From Halichondria panicea (Eukaryota; Porifera; Demospongiae; Suberitida; Halichondriidae): 64,000 bases of DNA. Numbering within the stretch: the stretch's first letter is position 1; every line of letters starts with the position of its first letter. The notes beneath the pieces were generated by a model. That model had not been told where the DNA came from. It did not search any database and worked only from the letters and a program-made list of their open reading frames with translations. This document shows positions 1-10,113 of the stretch, piece after piece. The stretch is from NCBI RefSeq assembly GCF_963675165.1, contig NC_087377.1, forward strand, positions 4,960,042 through 5,024,041. Reading direction: 5' to 3'. The translations under genes were made by a program, and so were the position numbers.

Positions 1-3000
1 AGGAAAAGGTAATTGATATTCCCAATGTTCCCCAGGGTGTAATACATGTACATACATGTAGTTATATACATGTACCCACTTCTGTTGAAATACTTGCGTT
101 TCTGTTATTATGCCTCGGTGCGCATGCACAAGCGAGGTATACGGTAGTGTGTTTGTGTGTCTGAGTAGACTGCTACAGCTGCTTAAGGATGAAGCAAGTG
201 CAAGTAAGAGTTTCTATAGGCTTCTAGTCATTATTACTTGGATTTTAATTCGTGGATTTGCAAAATAATGCTTCGTTCTCGAGTTATGCCTAGTTTTGCT
301 TACTTGGAATGCCATTGCAGCCTTTTCAGAAGAGTACGTAGCCAAACTTGTTCACTGAGTGTTGCTACTCTACTTAGTAGCTCTGCACTAGAACGCTAGC
401 TATTGGTAGCTGCAAGAGTGAGGAAGAGACTGCAAGGCTCTGCTGATGGCAGCCATTAATTTTAGACTTGAACTTTTGGTATCGATCGTCTTTAACAACA
501 ATCATGGTCGATCATTACCCACTCTTTGAGTTTTTGCATGCAGCAAAATAATTATTGCAAAAATTTTCACAGTATAAAAGCTATTAGTAGCTTTATGTTA
601 TGTAGCTTTGGCATCTCCACCGAGGCATCAGCACCTGCGTAGCCTCCTTCACCGGCCTTCATAGAAAAGAAGGCCTGCTATCGACTGCTTGCACATGCGC
701 AAAATTATTGGATATTTTTTCCCGTAACATTTCCTATAATACAGAATTCATCAGAGACTAAAAGTCATACACACAGCTATATAGCTAGCTACATGTAGCT
801 GAAGACAGAGCTGTGTAGGTTTGTTGTACAGCTATTTTCTTCTGATGGAATCAGTAGCAGTAGTATAGTAGATTTTCACCAAAGTTAGTGTTAAATGGGC
901 GTGACCTGTCCATATAGGCTCTTGTCAGCTTTCACTCCGTTTAGACAATCGTCATCCACACTGTTGTATGCTGTGAGCCTTTTGTTAACATAGCAGGCTA
1001 AGGGTAGCTATCAGAGAATGCTATCCGATGGGCTAGAAACCTTCAATCGAACTTTCTATCTACTTTCTTCAATCCACTTTCGTTCGTTGTGATGTCATAG
1101 TTTTACTGAGCATATGCGATGTTATCCAAAGCCCCCAGATACCGGGGGGATATTAGCGCATGCGCAAGCAGTCGATACCAGGCCCACTTACCTAAATGAA
1201 GTGGGAAGTGCGGCCTGGTATCGAGGCTAGCACCTGCGGTGCTTTCATCCCAACATTGTTTTTATGTTTTTCATAATTTTGTGTGTACAGCTCACCAGTC
1301 TAGATTCGAGGAACCAGGAACTACGTCAGGAGATGGAGAGGGTCAGGGGTGAACTGGTAAAGGCGAAAACTGAGAGCGCAAATTTACTAAAGGAAGAGAA
1401 AAAATCAAATCAAAACGAAATGGAGAAAGTTCGCCTGGAGCTGGAAAGAGCTCTCAAAAAGACGTCAAAATCTGACGCCCATGATGAACTGCTGAAGGTG
1501 CAACTGGACAATAATGTAAGTGTAATAGTCCTATCGTTTAAGAGTTAGTGAGCTTTTCCAATGCTCACCAATGCTCACTAATTACTTCCAGTATAGCTTC
1601 CGCAATAAAGTTGTGCTGAGCTGGCACACCCTTTTGCATTGATGCATTGAAGCCATTGTAAAATCAATGCGCTTTGCAGCCTCTGCATTCTGTGATACAA
1701 GCGCTACTATTCCAAAGAAAGGAAGTTTGTGAAATAGTGAAATATTGAAATAATTAGCAATAGTTTTTGTCCCAGAGAGTATTTGTTGTCAACTGCTAGC
1801 TGGTCTTGAAGACACCTAAGCTACTATACACACAGTAAGTGCAGTAGTAGTAGATCTAAGAGGTAAACTAATGCTCAAGAATGGTGAAACATCTTATTAA
1901 CCCTTGGCGCGTGGGCGGCCACGGGTTATAGTAATCATTTGGGTTGCCTGTTTGTCTGTTTGTAATTTGTTAGTCTGTTTACCTGGATGCCATAACACTG
2001 CGTTTACAGTTTACATCCTTAAAAACTGCATTATATCACTCCTCTGGTTTCATGTCACCAGCCGAGGGTTTGCACTTTAGTGCTCTAGTCTACGAATTGT
2101 GTAAATGAGATCTTTCACCATCCTTGAGCATTAGTTTACCTCTTAGATCTACTACTACTGCACTTTTGGGTGTATAGTAGGTGTCTTCAAGACCAGCTTG
2201 CTCACTGACAGTTGACAATCACTCTCTGGGACAAAAACCATTGTCTAGCTCTTATTACCTGTGTCGCGTGTGGGCGGCCAAGGGTATAGTAGTCCGTTGG
2301 TTTGTTTGTTTGTTTGTAACAGCTGAGCCTGCCATACATAGCATTGCGTTTACAGCATGGATAGCCTCCACACAACAAGTCAAATAGTGGCAGATTTCGT
2401 TTAAAGCTTCGTTGTCGTATAAAAGCGAGCAAGCTAAGAAGCTTGAATTTGCATTTTGGCAGCTAGCTAACTACACGCGGCCTTATTCGAGGTAGACTAC
2501 GTATTTGCAGCTAAAGTGATCCCGTACCAGGAACAATGGAATAGGGTCACTAATTAAAAGTAGAAAGCTAAAATTATTACTGGATATCGGACCCTATACT
2601 CCAGCTAGTCTCGCAAGCCCCGCCCCTTGAGTGAAGGGGCAACCTGGCGGGAGCCATACTTTTCTAAGACTCCAGGTTTCTTTGCTGTGATCCCATGCAG
2701 TGCATGTCTCATGTACCACTAAAACTCTGTTCTCAAAATTAATGTCAGCATGCCTCCAGTCGCTAGTTTAGTTTTCATACTTACATGCTACATGCACTGA
2801 TAATCATGTCACCAGCGGAGGGTTTGCACTTTAGTGCTCTAGTTTCAATATAATATTTATTTTCACAAACTTTCTTTATAGCGCATGTATGTTGCAGAAA
2901 GCAGAGGCTGCAAAACGCATTAATGTTTCAATGTAAAAGGCCAGCTCAGTACAATTTTACTACGGAAGCTATGCCGGAAGTAATTAGTGGGCGTTCAAAA

Positions 3001-4615
3001 AGCAATCAAAATGCCAGGCTCTTAAACGAATAGGACTTCAGTAGAACCTCGCTAATCCGGACCCCTTTAATCTGAAACCTCGCAGATCCGGACAAAATGG
3101 CAACTGAAAAAGAGGAGGGGCTGTCAGTAGAATAGAGTACTGCGCATGCGCAATGTAAATTGCTTAGCTGAATCAGCAATGATTTTATTGATAATGTAGT
3201 ACATGTATCCATGACCGTATGTTCCACCTCATGCATTGTTCTATTTACAGGTTCCTGTCAAACAAGATATCTCAGACATTGGCGACCCCACCACTATACC
3301 AAGATTCGTTCCGAGCAACCAGCAACCACCAACCATGCCTAACGTGAACATTTTTCCTCCTACAACGCAGGACAACTATAACCCACAACCTGAGGCTAGA
3401 CTTGTACCCAACTCGCCAACTGAAGGTCTCCCGTCTATAAATTTTGACGACCCTAGGCCAGCTCATGATATAAGGGTCGAGGTAAATGGTTTTCGAAATG
3501 CTGCCGGCCGAAACGAACGGCAATCGTCTACTGGACCACAACCCGATAATAACATCCGCTTTCCTCCGGGCTTGAAAGTAAAGCAAAGTCATAGTAGTGC
3601 CCCTAGTAGCACCAATTTAGCGCTATCGGAACAAGTGGCTAGCCCCACTGATGCCTTAAATAGAATGTCACTGGTTTTGGGCGATCAACAGTTGGAGAGA
3701 CCCTCCAATATGCCTTCCGATTTCAATCAAAGCCATTACCCTGCTAACACTCACCAAGGAGGTGGCTATCAAGATCCAGTTAACAATTTTCAGGGTCAAA
3801 GTGGCTTTGATAACTTGCCACAAGATCAGTATCAGAATCAGTCACAACCTGGACAGCCACGGAATGTACCACCCAGTAACCACCCCTCTCAATGGCCGAA
3901 CCAGCAACCATACCTGCAAGACCATCACTACCAGCCTGGTCCTCCTCAGTATGAACAGCCACGATCACCACACTATAACCCACAGCAACAGAATTATGGA
4001 CCACCAAATAATCAGCAACAAAATCCTCACTGGTGTAACCATGGTCAGCAATACCCTAATTCTCAATGGGAGAGCAACCAACAATACCAAGGTGCCGGAC
4101 AACAAGCATTCAACTATCCTAGTGATGGACTGCAACCTCAGCAGTACAACACTCAAACTCCAAGCAACTTCAGAGATGATGACGCCCATTCCCCTGTTTT
4201 AAATAACCATAACTCTTTGTCTGAAAACGCCTCTAATTCCAATCCGATTCCATCAAACATTTCTTCTCGGCCATCCATTAACGGGTATGGTGTGGATATG
4301 AGCCCTGAAAAGCCAAAACCAAAACCACAAGCTCATTGTAAACCAGACACTCCCTCACCAGTTTCAAATCCACAACAGCTCAATCCGAATCGTACCGAAC
4401 TTCTTGTCAAACCCAATGGCCTGCAAGACGGCATAGATCGAGAGATTAGCGAGGCAGCTGATGCAGTGAGTCAGGTGACAAGGAAGGAAGGAGAGAGGGA
4501 GGGTGCTCCACTAGACCCCAACCTGGTCTGTCCAATGTGTATGAAGCAGTATCGCATCGGAGAGATACAACTGTACAGAGCTCACGTCAACAAGTGCGAT
4601 GGAACTAGACACTAG
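1..4615 (+). CDS. UBAN/CCHC-finger coiled-coil protein, copy 1 (type A), 3' part
   Basis: The 3' part of a NEMO/optineurin-like gene whose 5' end lies before the window. Exons: 1-8 (tail of the UBAN exon; the following intron matches the intron after the UBAN exon of copy 3), 1291-1515 (75 residues of coiled coil, LTSLDSRNQELRQ...), and 3251-4615 (454 residues plus stop). All joins are phase 0 with GT-AG borders. The last exon is Q/N/P-rich, has a basic KPKPKP stretch, and ends in a C-x2-C-x14-H-x3-C finger (CPMCMKQYRIGEIQ...). The exon that follows the 75-residue exon in copies 3 and 4 (SLHSDNEKLNRSLQ...) is not found here; a transposon-end-like sequence (about 3040-3110) occupies that stretch, so the exon seems lost. 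The predicted role, ubiquitin-binding adaptor or autophagy receptor, rests on its paralogs and the finger. Confidence 0.8.
109..1245 (+). repeat. ATGCCTCGG-type miniature element with a nested element
   Basis: It starts TTATGCCTCGGTGCGCATG and ends with the inverted form CACCGAGGCAT followed by GCACCTGCGGTGCTTT. It lies in an intron of copy 1. Related copies lie at 22497-22925, 40916-41425 and 45047-45838, and a diverged one starts at 54468. Its 3' end is split by the element at 640-1229. Confidence 0.7.
640..1229. mobile_element. TAGCCTC-ended miniature TIR element
   Basis: The 590-bp element begins TAGCCTCC and ends GAGGCTA, with CGCATGCGC-containing subterminal repeats. It is flanked by a perfect 9-bp duplication GCACCTGCG (631-639 and 1230-1238). 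A related element lies at 5903-6484 in copy 2. Confidence 0.75.
1516..3250. repeat. Intron of copy 1 filled with repeat fragments
   Basis: Holds two copies of a terminal repeat (about 2050-2085 and 2808-2845, ending TTTGCACTTTAGTGCTCTAG) that recurs inverted at 6642 and 7377 and directly at 24395. A pogo-like end fragment lies near 3035-3110. No coding exon was recognised here. Confidence 0.55.
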
Positions 4616-4804
4616 ACACTGATTGTATTAATGATTTCCCCAGTTTTTCTAGGTACAGTCGGAGTGCAGTAAGTATAGCCATTTCTGCATTACCATGCCT
4701 AGGCTACTGTACCAGTTTTGTTGTATACTTGTCTCATGTATTCAAGGCTTTTTTCACTTATTTGTTGCTGTGATGTCATTTGTATTGTGCATGGAATCCA
4801 TGCA

Positions 4805-4826
4805 GGGAAGTCCCAGGGGAAATCCC
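4805..4826. promoter_or_regulatory. Paired kappaB-like sites upstream of copy 2
   Basis: GGGAAGTCCC (4805-4814) and GGGAAATCCC (4817-4826) both match the NF-kappaB consensus GGGRNNYYCC exactly, 2 bp apart and about 100 bp before the start codon of copy 2. A similar pair precedes paralog copy 5. Binding is inferred from consensus only. Confidence 0.55.
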
Positions 4827-4856
4827 TCGCCCTTCTGCCAAAAGCTATTATAATAA

Positions 4857-4882
4857 CAGCCACGCCCTTATAACTTTATATA
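4857..4882 (+). promoter_or_regulatory. GC-box and TATA-like core promoter of copy 2
   Basis: ACAGCCACGCCCTTA followed by TTTATA lies about 45-70 bp before the ATG at 4925. The same ACAGCCACGCCCTTA block with a nearby TATTTATAAC recurs before copy 5 (39652-39680), so the core promoter is conserved between the two B-type copies. Confidence 0.5.
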
Positions 4883-5902
4883 GCTAGCTGGCGTAGCGCG
4901 CTCGTAGCTAGCTGTACAGTCTATATGGCTGGCGTTGCAGGGTATGGAGCTGGCCATGGCCCCCAGAAAACAGATGATAGACCATGGTCATCTTACATAC
5001 CTAGTCCCATCAAAGGACTCAAAAACCTCCTGCCTAGCCTTGCGCCTGGTGGTCAGAGGAAGGAGATGCCTCGACCTCATGATCATGAGCATGACATATT
5101 AATTCAGGCACAGCCAAAAGCTACTCAGAGGGAAATCGACGAAGACTGGGAGAGTGTTCAGGCCCCAAAGGTAAATATCTAGTATTCCACACTTTACACT
5201 AACCTTCTAAACCAAGCCTCCTAATCGATCGTAGAATGCAGAATCTGTGTTGGTCAATTGTCACATCATTGCTGAGTTGGAGACGTTAAGGAACTATCAT
5301 ACCGACAGCTTACTGAGAATTGCTGACTTGGAACGACGAGTGCAAATAGCCGAGCAAAGTGCACTACTCAAAGAGAGTGTGATAACTGATCTAATGAAGC
5401 AACAAAGACAGAAATCTGGCAGGAAAAAATCCAAGGGAAAACATGACGTTGATGGAGCCCAATTAATTGCCATGATCGATAATTTTCAGAAAATCGAAGA
5501 ACAATTTAAGTCCGATCTCGTGCAATAAGAAGAGCAGCGATGTCAAGCAACCCAACAGGTCATTGCACTCAGAGAGGAGCTTAGCTCTTCACGACACTAC
5601 ATTGAGAATCTCCAACACAGATACAAAGAAATGGTTGATGTAAAACCAAAAATGGAAGGTGAAATGAAGCAGCTCTATGAGATAACACCTGAAGATATAC
5701 CAGAAGATGTTGATGTCAGAGTGTTGGTCTCTCAGTTACGAGCCCGTGTCAGCACGTTGGAAAGAGAAAACCAACAAGTCAAAGAGCACACAAAACAACA
5801 GAGCAAACACATTCAGATAATGAAGCAACATGAAGAAGGGATTGAGGTAGGTATGTATGTATAATAATTATGTATTCAACAATTTAAAAGCAGGTGTGTG
5901 TG

Positions 5903-6484
5903 TAGCCTCGATTCCAGGCCGCTAAGAGAGGGCCTGGTATCGACTGTTTGCGCATGCGCCACCTATTACCCAGAAAGTGGGTAATTCGGATACCATTGTA
6001 TTTTGCTCAGTAAAACAACGACGTCACAACGAACGGAAGTGGATTGAAGAAAGTGGATAGAAGTGTGATTGTAGCCCGTGTGATAGCATTCTAATAGCTA
6101 CCCTTAGCCTACTATGTTAACAAAGGACTCACAGCCTGCAATAGTGTGGATAACAATCCTCTGAACGGAGGGGAAGGCTTGACAATAGCCTATATGGATT
6201 GGCGCCTAGGCCACGCCCATCTGACACTAACCTTGGTGAAAGTCGACTCTATCAGAAAGAAATTGCTGCTGTAACCAATACAGCTCTGTCTCTAGCTAGC
6301 TAGCTATATAGCTCTGTGTCTGACTTTATGAAGAGTATTCTTTGTCTGTATATGTTATTCAGGATATAATTCGGGTAAAAATTCAGTTTAATGGGAAACA
6401 TTACGGGAATATTATCCAATAATTTTGCGCATGCGCAAGCAGTCAGTAGCAGGCCTAATTGTTTAGGCCTTGAGAAGGAGGCTA
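5903..6484. mobile_element. TAGCCTC-ended miniature TIR element in copy 2
   Basis: Begins TAGCCTCGATTCCAGGCCGC and ends GGAGGCTA, with flanking 9-bp duplication GTGTGTGTG (5894-5902, 6485-6493). The same intron of copy 5 (about 40737-40765) has the uninterrupted sequence, that is, an empty site. Confidence 0.75.
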
Positions 6485-6641
6485 GTGTGTGTGTAAGTGC
6501 ATGTTTGCCATAAGGAGACAAAAAAGTGTCTGCCACCATTGTTCCTAGTTCACACTTTATCATTCATTCACTTTATTTCTCACAGTTTCATAAGGGAGAC
6601 CTTGAGTCACTGAAAAGTACTTGTGAGGATTTAAAGGTAAA

Positions 6642-8225
6642 CTAGAGCACTAAAGTGCAAACCCTCGGCTGGTGACATGATTATAAAGAAACTAAAAATA
6701 TAATGCAGTGCATAATTATAGTGATGTTGTTATCATGTATGACTTGCACAGCAACTCAGGAGCAATAAAACTAAACCAGACTGGAGGCATGCTGAAACAT
6801 TTGAGAACAGGTAGTGGTACTATAGATATATGCACTGTGGATTAGGATCACAGTAAAGAAGCCTGGAGTCTCAGAGAAGTATGGCTTCAGGCTCTGCATG
6901 GAGTAGGATCCCAGTCAGCAGCAGGAGCTATAATTTAAGCTTCTACTTTAGTGACCCTGTTCCATTGTTCCTGGTATAATACAGCTTTCTACTTTAGTGA
7001 CCCTGTTCCATCGTTCTTGGTACAGGATCACTTCAGTTATAAGTAACGCATGTGCAAGTTCTGTTCAAGCTACATTTTGCTCGCTTTTATTAGACAAAGA
7101 AGCTTTAACACCGAAAGCTGCCACTATCAAAAGTACTAACTTGTTGTGTGGAGGCTACTCATGCTGTAAACGCAGTGCTAGAACATCCAGGTAAGCAGAC
7201 CTAGTCACAAGGTTATTTAAGCTTCTTAGCTTTTGCTCGACAAAGAAGCTTTAACATCAAAATCTGTCACTATTTAAACCAAGATATTGTTATGTGAAGG
7301 CTACCTATGCTGCAAACGCAGCGCTATGGCATCCAGGTGAGTAGATATACTCGTGACAAACAGACAAACAAACAAACTAGAGCACTAAAGTGCAAACCCT
7401 CGGCTGGTGACATGATTAAAAAGAAACCAGAAATATAATGCAGTGCATATAGTGCTAGTGATGTTGTTATCATGTAGGACTTGCACAGCAACTCAGGAGC
7501 AATAAAACTAAACCAGACTGGAGGCATGCTGAAACATTTGAGAACAGGTAGTGGTACTATAGCACTGTGGATTAGGATCACAGTAAAGAAGCCTGGAGTC
7601 TCAGAGAAGTATGGCTCCAGGTTCTGCATGGAGTAGGATCCCAGCCAGCAGCAGGAGCTACTATCTATGCTATAACTCAAGCTTTTACTTTAGTGACTCT
7701 GTTCCATTGTTCCTGGTATATACAGCTTTCTACTTTAGTGACCCTGTTCCATCGTTCTTGGTACAGGATCACTTCAGTTATAAGTAACGCATGTGCAAGT
7801 TCTGTTCAAGCTACATTTTGCTCGCTTTTATTAGACAAAGGAGCTTTAACACCGAAAGCTGCCACTATCAAAAGTACTAACTTGTTGTGTGGAGGCTACT
7901 TATGCTGTAAAAGCAGTGCTAGAACATCCAGGTAAGCAGACCTAGTCACAAGCTTATTCAAGCTTCTTAGCTTTTGCTCGACAAAGAAGCTTTAACATAA
8001 AAATCTGCCACTATTTAAATCAAGATATTGTTCTGTGAAGGCTATCTATGCTGTAAACGCAGCGCTGTGGCATCCAGGTGAGTAGATATACCTGTGACAA
8101 ACAAACAAACAAACAAACAAACAAACAGACCAACATACTACTATACCCGTGGCCGCCCACGCGCGCCTCGGGTAACAAACCAACAGACTACTATACCCGC
8201 TGGCCGCGGCACGGCCTCGGGTAAT
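6642..8225. repeat. Tandem pair of ~735-bp repeats
   Basis: Two direct copies, about 6642-7370 and 7378-8130, each start CTAGAGCACTAAAGTGCAAA and share most of their length (GTTCCATCGTTCTTGGTACA... motifs). They are followed by AAAC-rich sequence and CCGCCCACGCGCG-type ends. All of this lies in one intron of copy 2 and shows no supportable gene. Confidence 0.65.
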
Positions 8226-10113
8226 AATTATATTTTGTTGTGATCATCAAGCCACAAGGCAATTACCATTATTGGCAACCTGTAGAGACACAACAGAGCC
8301 CAGGCTGATCAATTGAGGAAGGATGAAGGAAGAAAACCAACAACTCTTATGTCAAGTTGAAGCCAAGCAAGCACAGGTGCCTACATTGTATATTACTGCT
8401 GACATTGCAGTGTGGTTGTATTATGTAGTTTGCATGTACATGTACATGTGCGTCACGTGTGTAGTTTATTGCTCTTACAAAACGTTTACATGTACACAGT
8501 TCAGATGGCATTCTTTAAATTAATAAATACAGGCAGTGACGTACAAATTGGATTTTGATGAAGAAAGGAAAGATCGAGCGGAGGCACACAGCCAGTATGC
8601 TGACCTTAAGAAAAAGATGGCTGAACTGAAAAAAGAACACATTCAGGAGATATCACAAATCACTAAAGACCTAGAGCTCCACAAAGGTTCACTAGGAGAT
8701 GTCGAAGGAGTCAATTTTGCATTGGATAAAGAACTCTGTGACTGGCAAGCTGAAGCTCTTCAGAGCAGAGATGAGTTACAAGCTAAGACCAGTCAAGTCA
8801 AGGCATACAAAAAACAGGTCGACCAGCTCAAAGAAAAATCTGAACTACAAGAGCAACGGGTATACTGTACATATTATTATGTATACCTGTTCACTACTAA
8901 TTGTCTGCATTTATTTCCAGTTGACTAAATTAACTGGGAATAAATTAACTGCATACACACCCACATATTGACTACTTTCATCAAAACCGAAAAAAATTGC
9001 TTTGTCATCTTTGTGTGTACAGCTTGTCAAACTAGTTGCAATGAACCAGGAACTAGTTCAGGAGAGGGAGAGGGTCAAGAGTGAGCTGGAAAAGACAAAG
9101 TTTGAGGAGAAGGACAGGAAATTGAGCACTGAGAGAGACAGTGATGTATGTAAGCGAACTTTTGTGTACTGGTTTTAATATAAAGTGATGTTTTTGTGCA
9201 GACATTTAGAGACGAATTGAAGAAAAAAAAAAAAAAAGTTGACCGCCTAGAGAAGAAAGCTACCAGTGGTGGAACTGATTATCAACATTCTCCCTTTGTA
9301 CCTGTACCTGTACCCCAAACCAACCCTATCAACTTTCAACAAATCGATAGTCAAGGTCGAAGTGTTTATCATGATAACTCCCCTCAGGGTCATTACCAAG
9401 ATCGGTATCAGAATCAACCACAGCCACGGAATGTACCACCCAGTAACCACCCCTCTCAATGGCCAAACCAGCAACCATACCTACAAGACCACCTCTACCA
9501 GCAGCAGCCTGACGAACAGTATGAACATCCATTCAGTCAGCGACAATCATTTCAGTGGGATAACACTTCCTCTCAAGAACGTATGGAGTCACAAAATTAC
9601 CCAAACAGAAGGTCCCCCCACAATTATCCCCGAAGCTTGTCTTATCCAGCCCACATCAGTTCACAAGAAGATTCTTCATTGTCGAGTACCTCTCTTTCAG
9701 AGAGCCCTAATCCATCGTACAGCTCTACCCAAGTAGCTATGCTCCCTCCCCCTCATGCAAGACCTAGACCCAAACCACGAAAAGCTAATCGCAAGTTGTC
9801 GCAACAAAAAGAAGAGAATGAACTTGAAAAAGGCCTATCAACTGAGATTAAAAAAATTGTGGGTGATTTATATTATGAGCAGTACGAGAGTGAGAAGCAG
9901 CAAACTAACGAACATGTTCCTCTTGATCCCTACCTGGTGTGTGGAGTGTGCTCCAAGCAACACAGACTGGGGGAGATTCAGAAGTATCGGAAACACGTGA
10001 AAGAGTGTGAGAGAGAGCAGGCAGTGAGAGCTGAGGAGGCGGTGAGTGAAGTTTTATCAATCATTATAATGTTGAGAGTTACTATCATAAATTATAACCC
10101 CAACTATTTTTAG

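Larger units (their letters stand above)
4925..10113 (+). pseudogene. UBAN/CCHC-finger coiled-coil gene, copy 2 (type B), probably broken
   Basis: Exons by comparison with copy 5: 4925-5170 (MAGVAGYGAGHG...), 5277-5846, 6586-6636, 8286-8376, 8533-8859 (UBAN exon, YKLDFDEERKDR), 9023-9145, and 9202 to 10041 or 10113 (Q/P-rich plus finger CGVCSKQHRLGEIQ). Two lesions are visible. An in-frame TAA at 5526-5528 replaces a lysine codon of copy 5. Exon 8286-8376 is 91 nt against 90 in copy 5, through one extra G in the GAAGG run before ATGAAG, which shifts the frame. The intron 6637-8285 is swollen by repeats. The first exon ends with an LIR-like DEDWESV. The 3' end is uncertain: a GTGAGT at 10042 could be a donor, or the frame runs to the stop at 10111-10113. 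Sequencing error could explain one lesion but less easily both. Confidence 0.7.

Noticed and set aside
3272-4202. Overlapping frames on both strands of the Q/P-rich last exons (also in the copies at 9247-9736, 25113-25590, 38508-38986, 42920-43669, 48132-48422)
   Set aside because: They are shadows of the low-complexity coding exon; only the finger-containing frame is conserved between copies.
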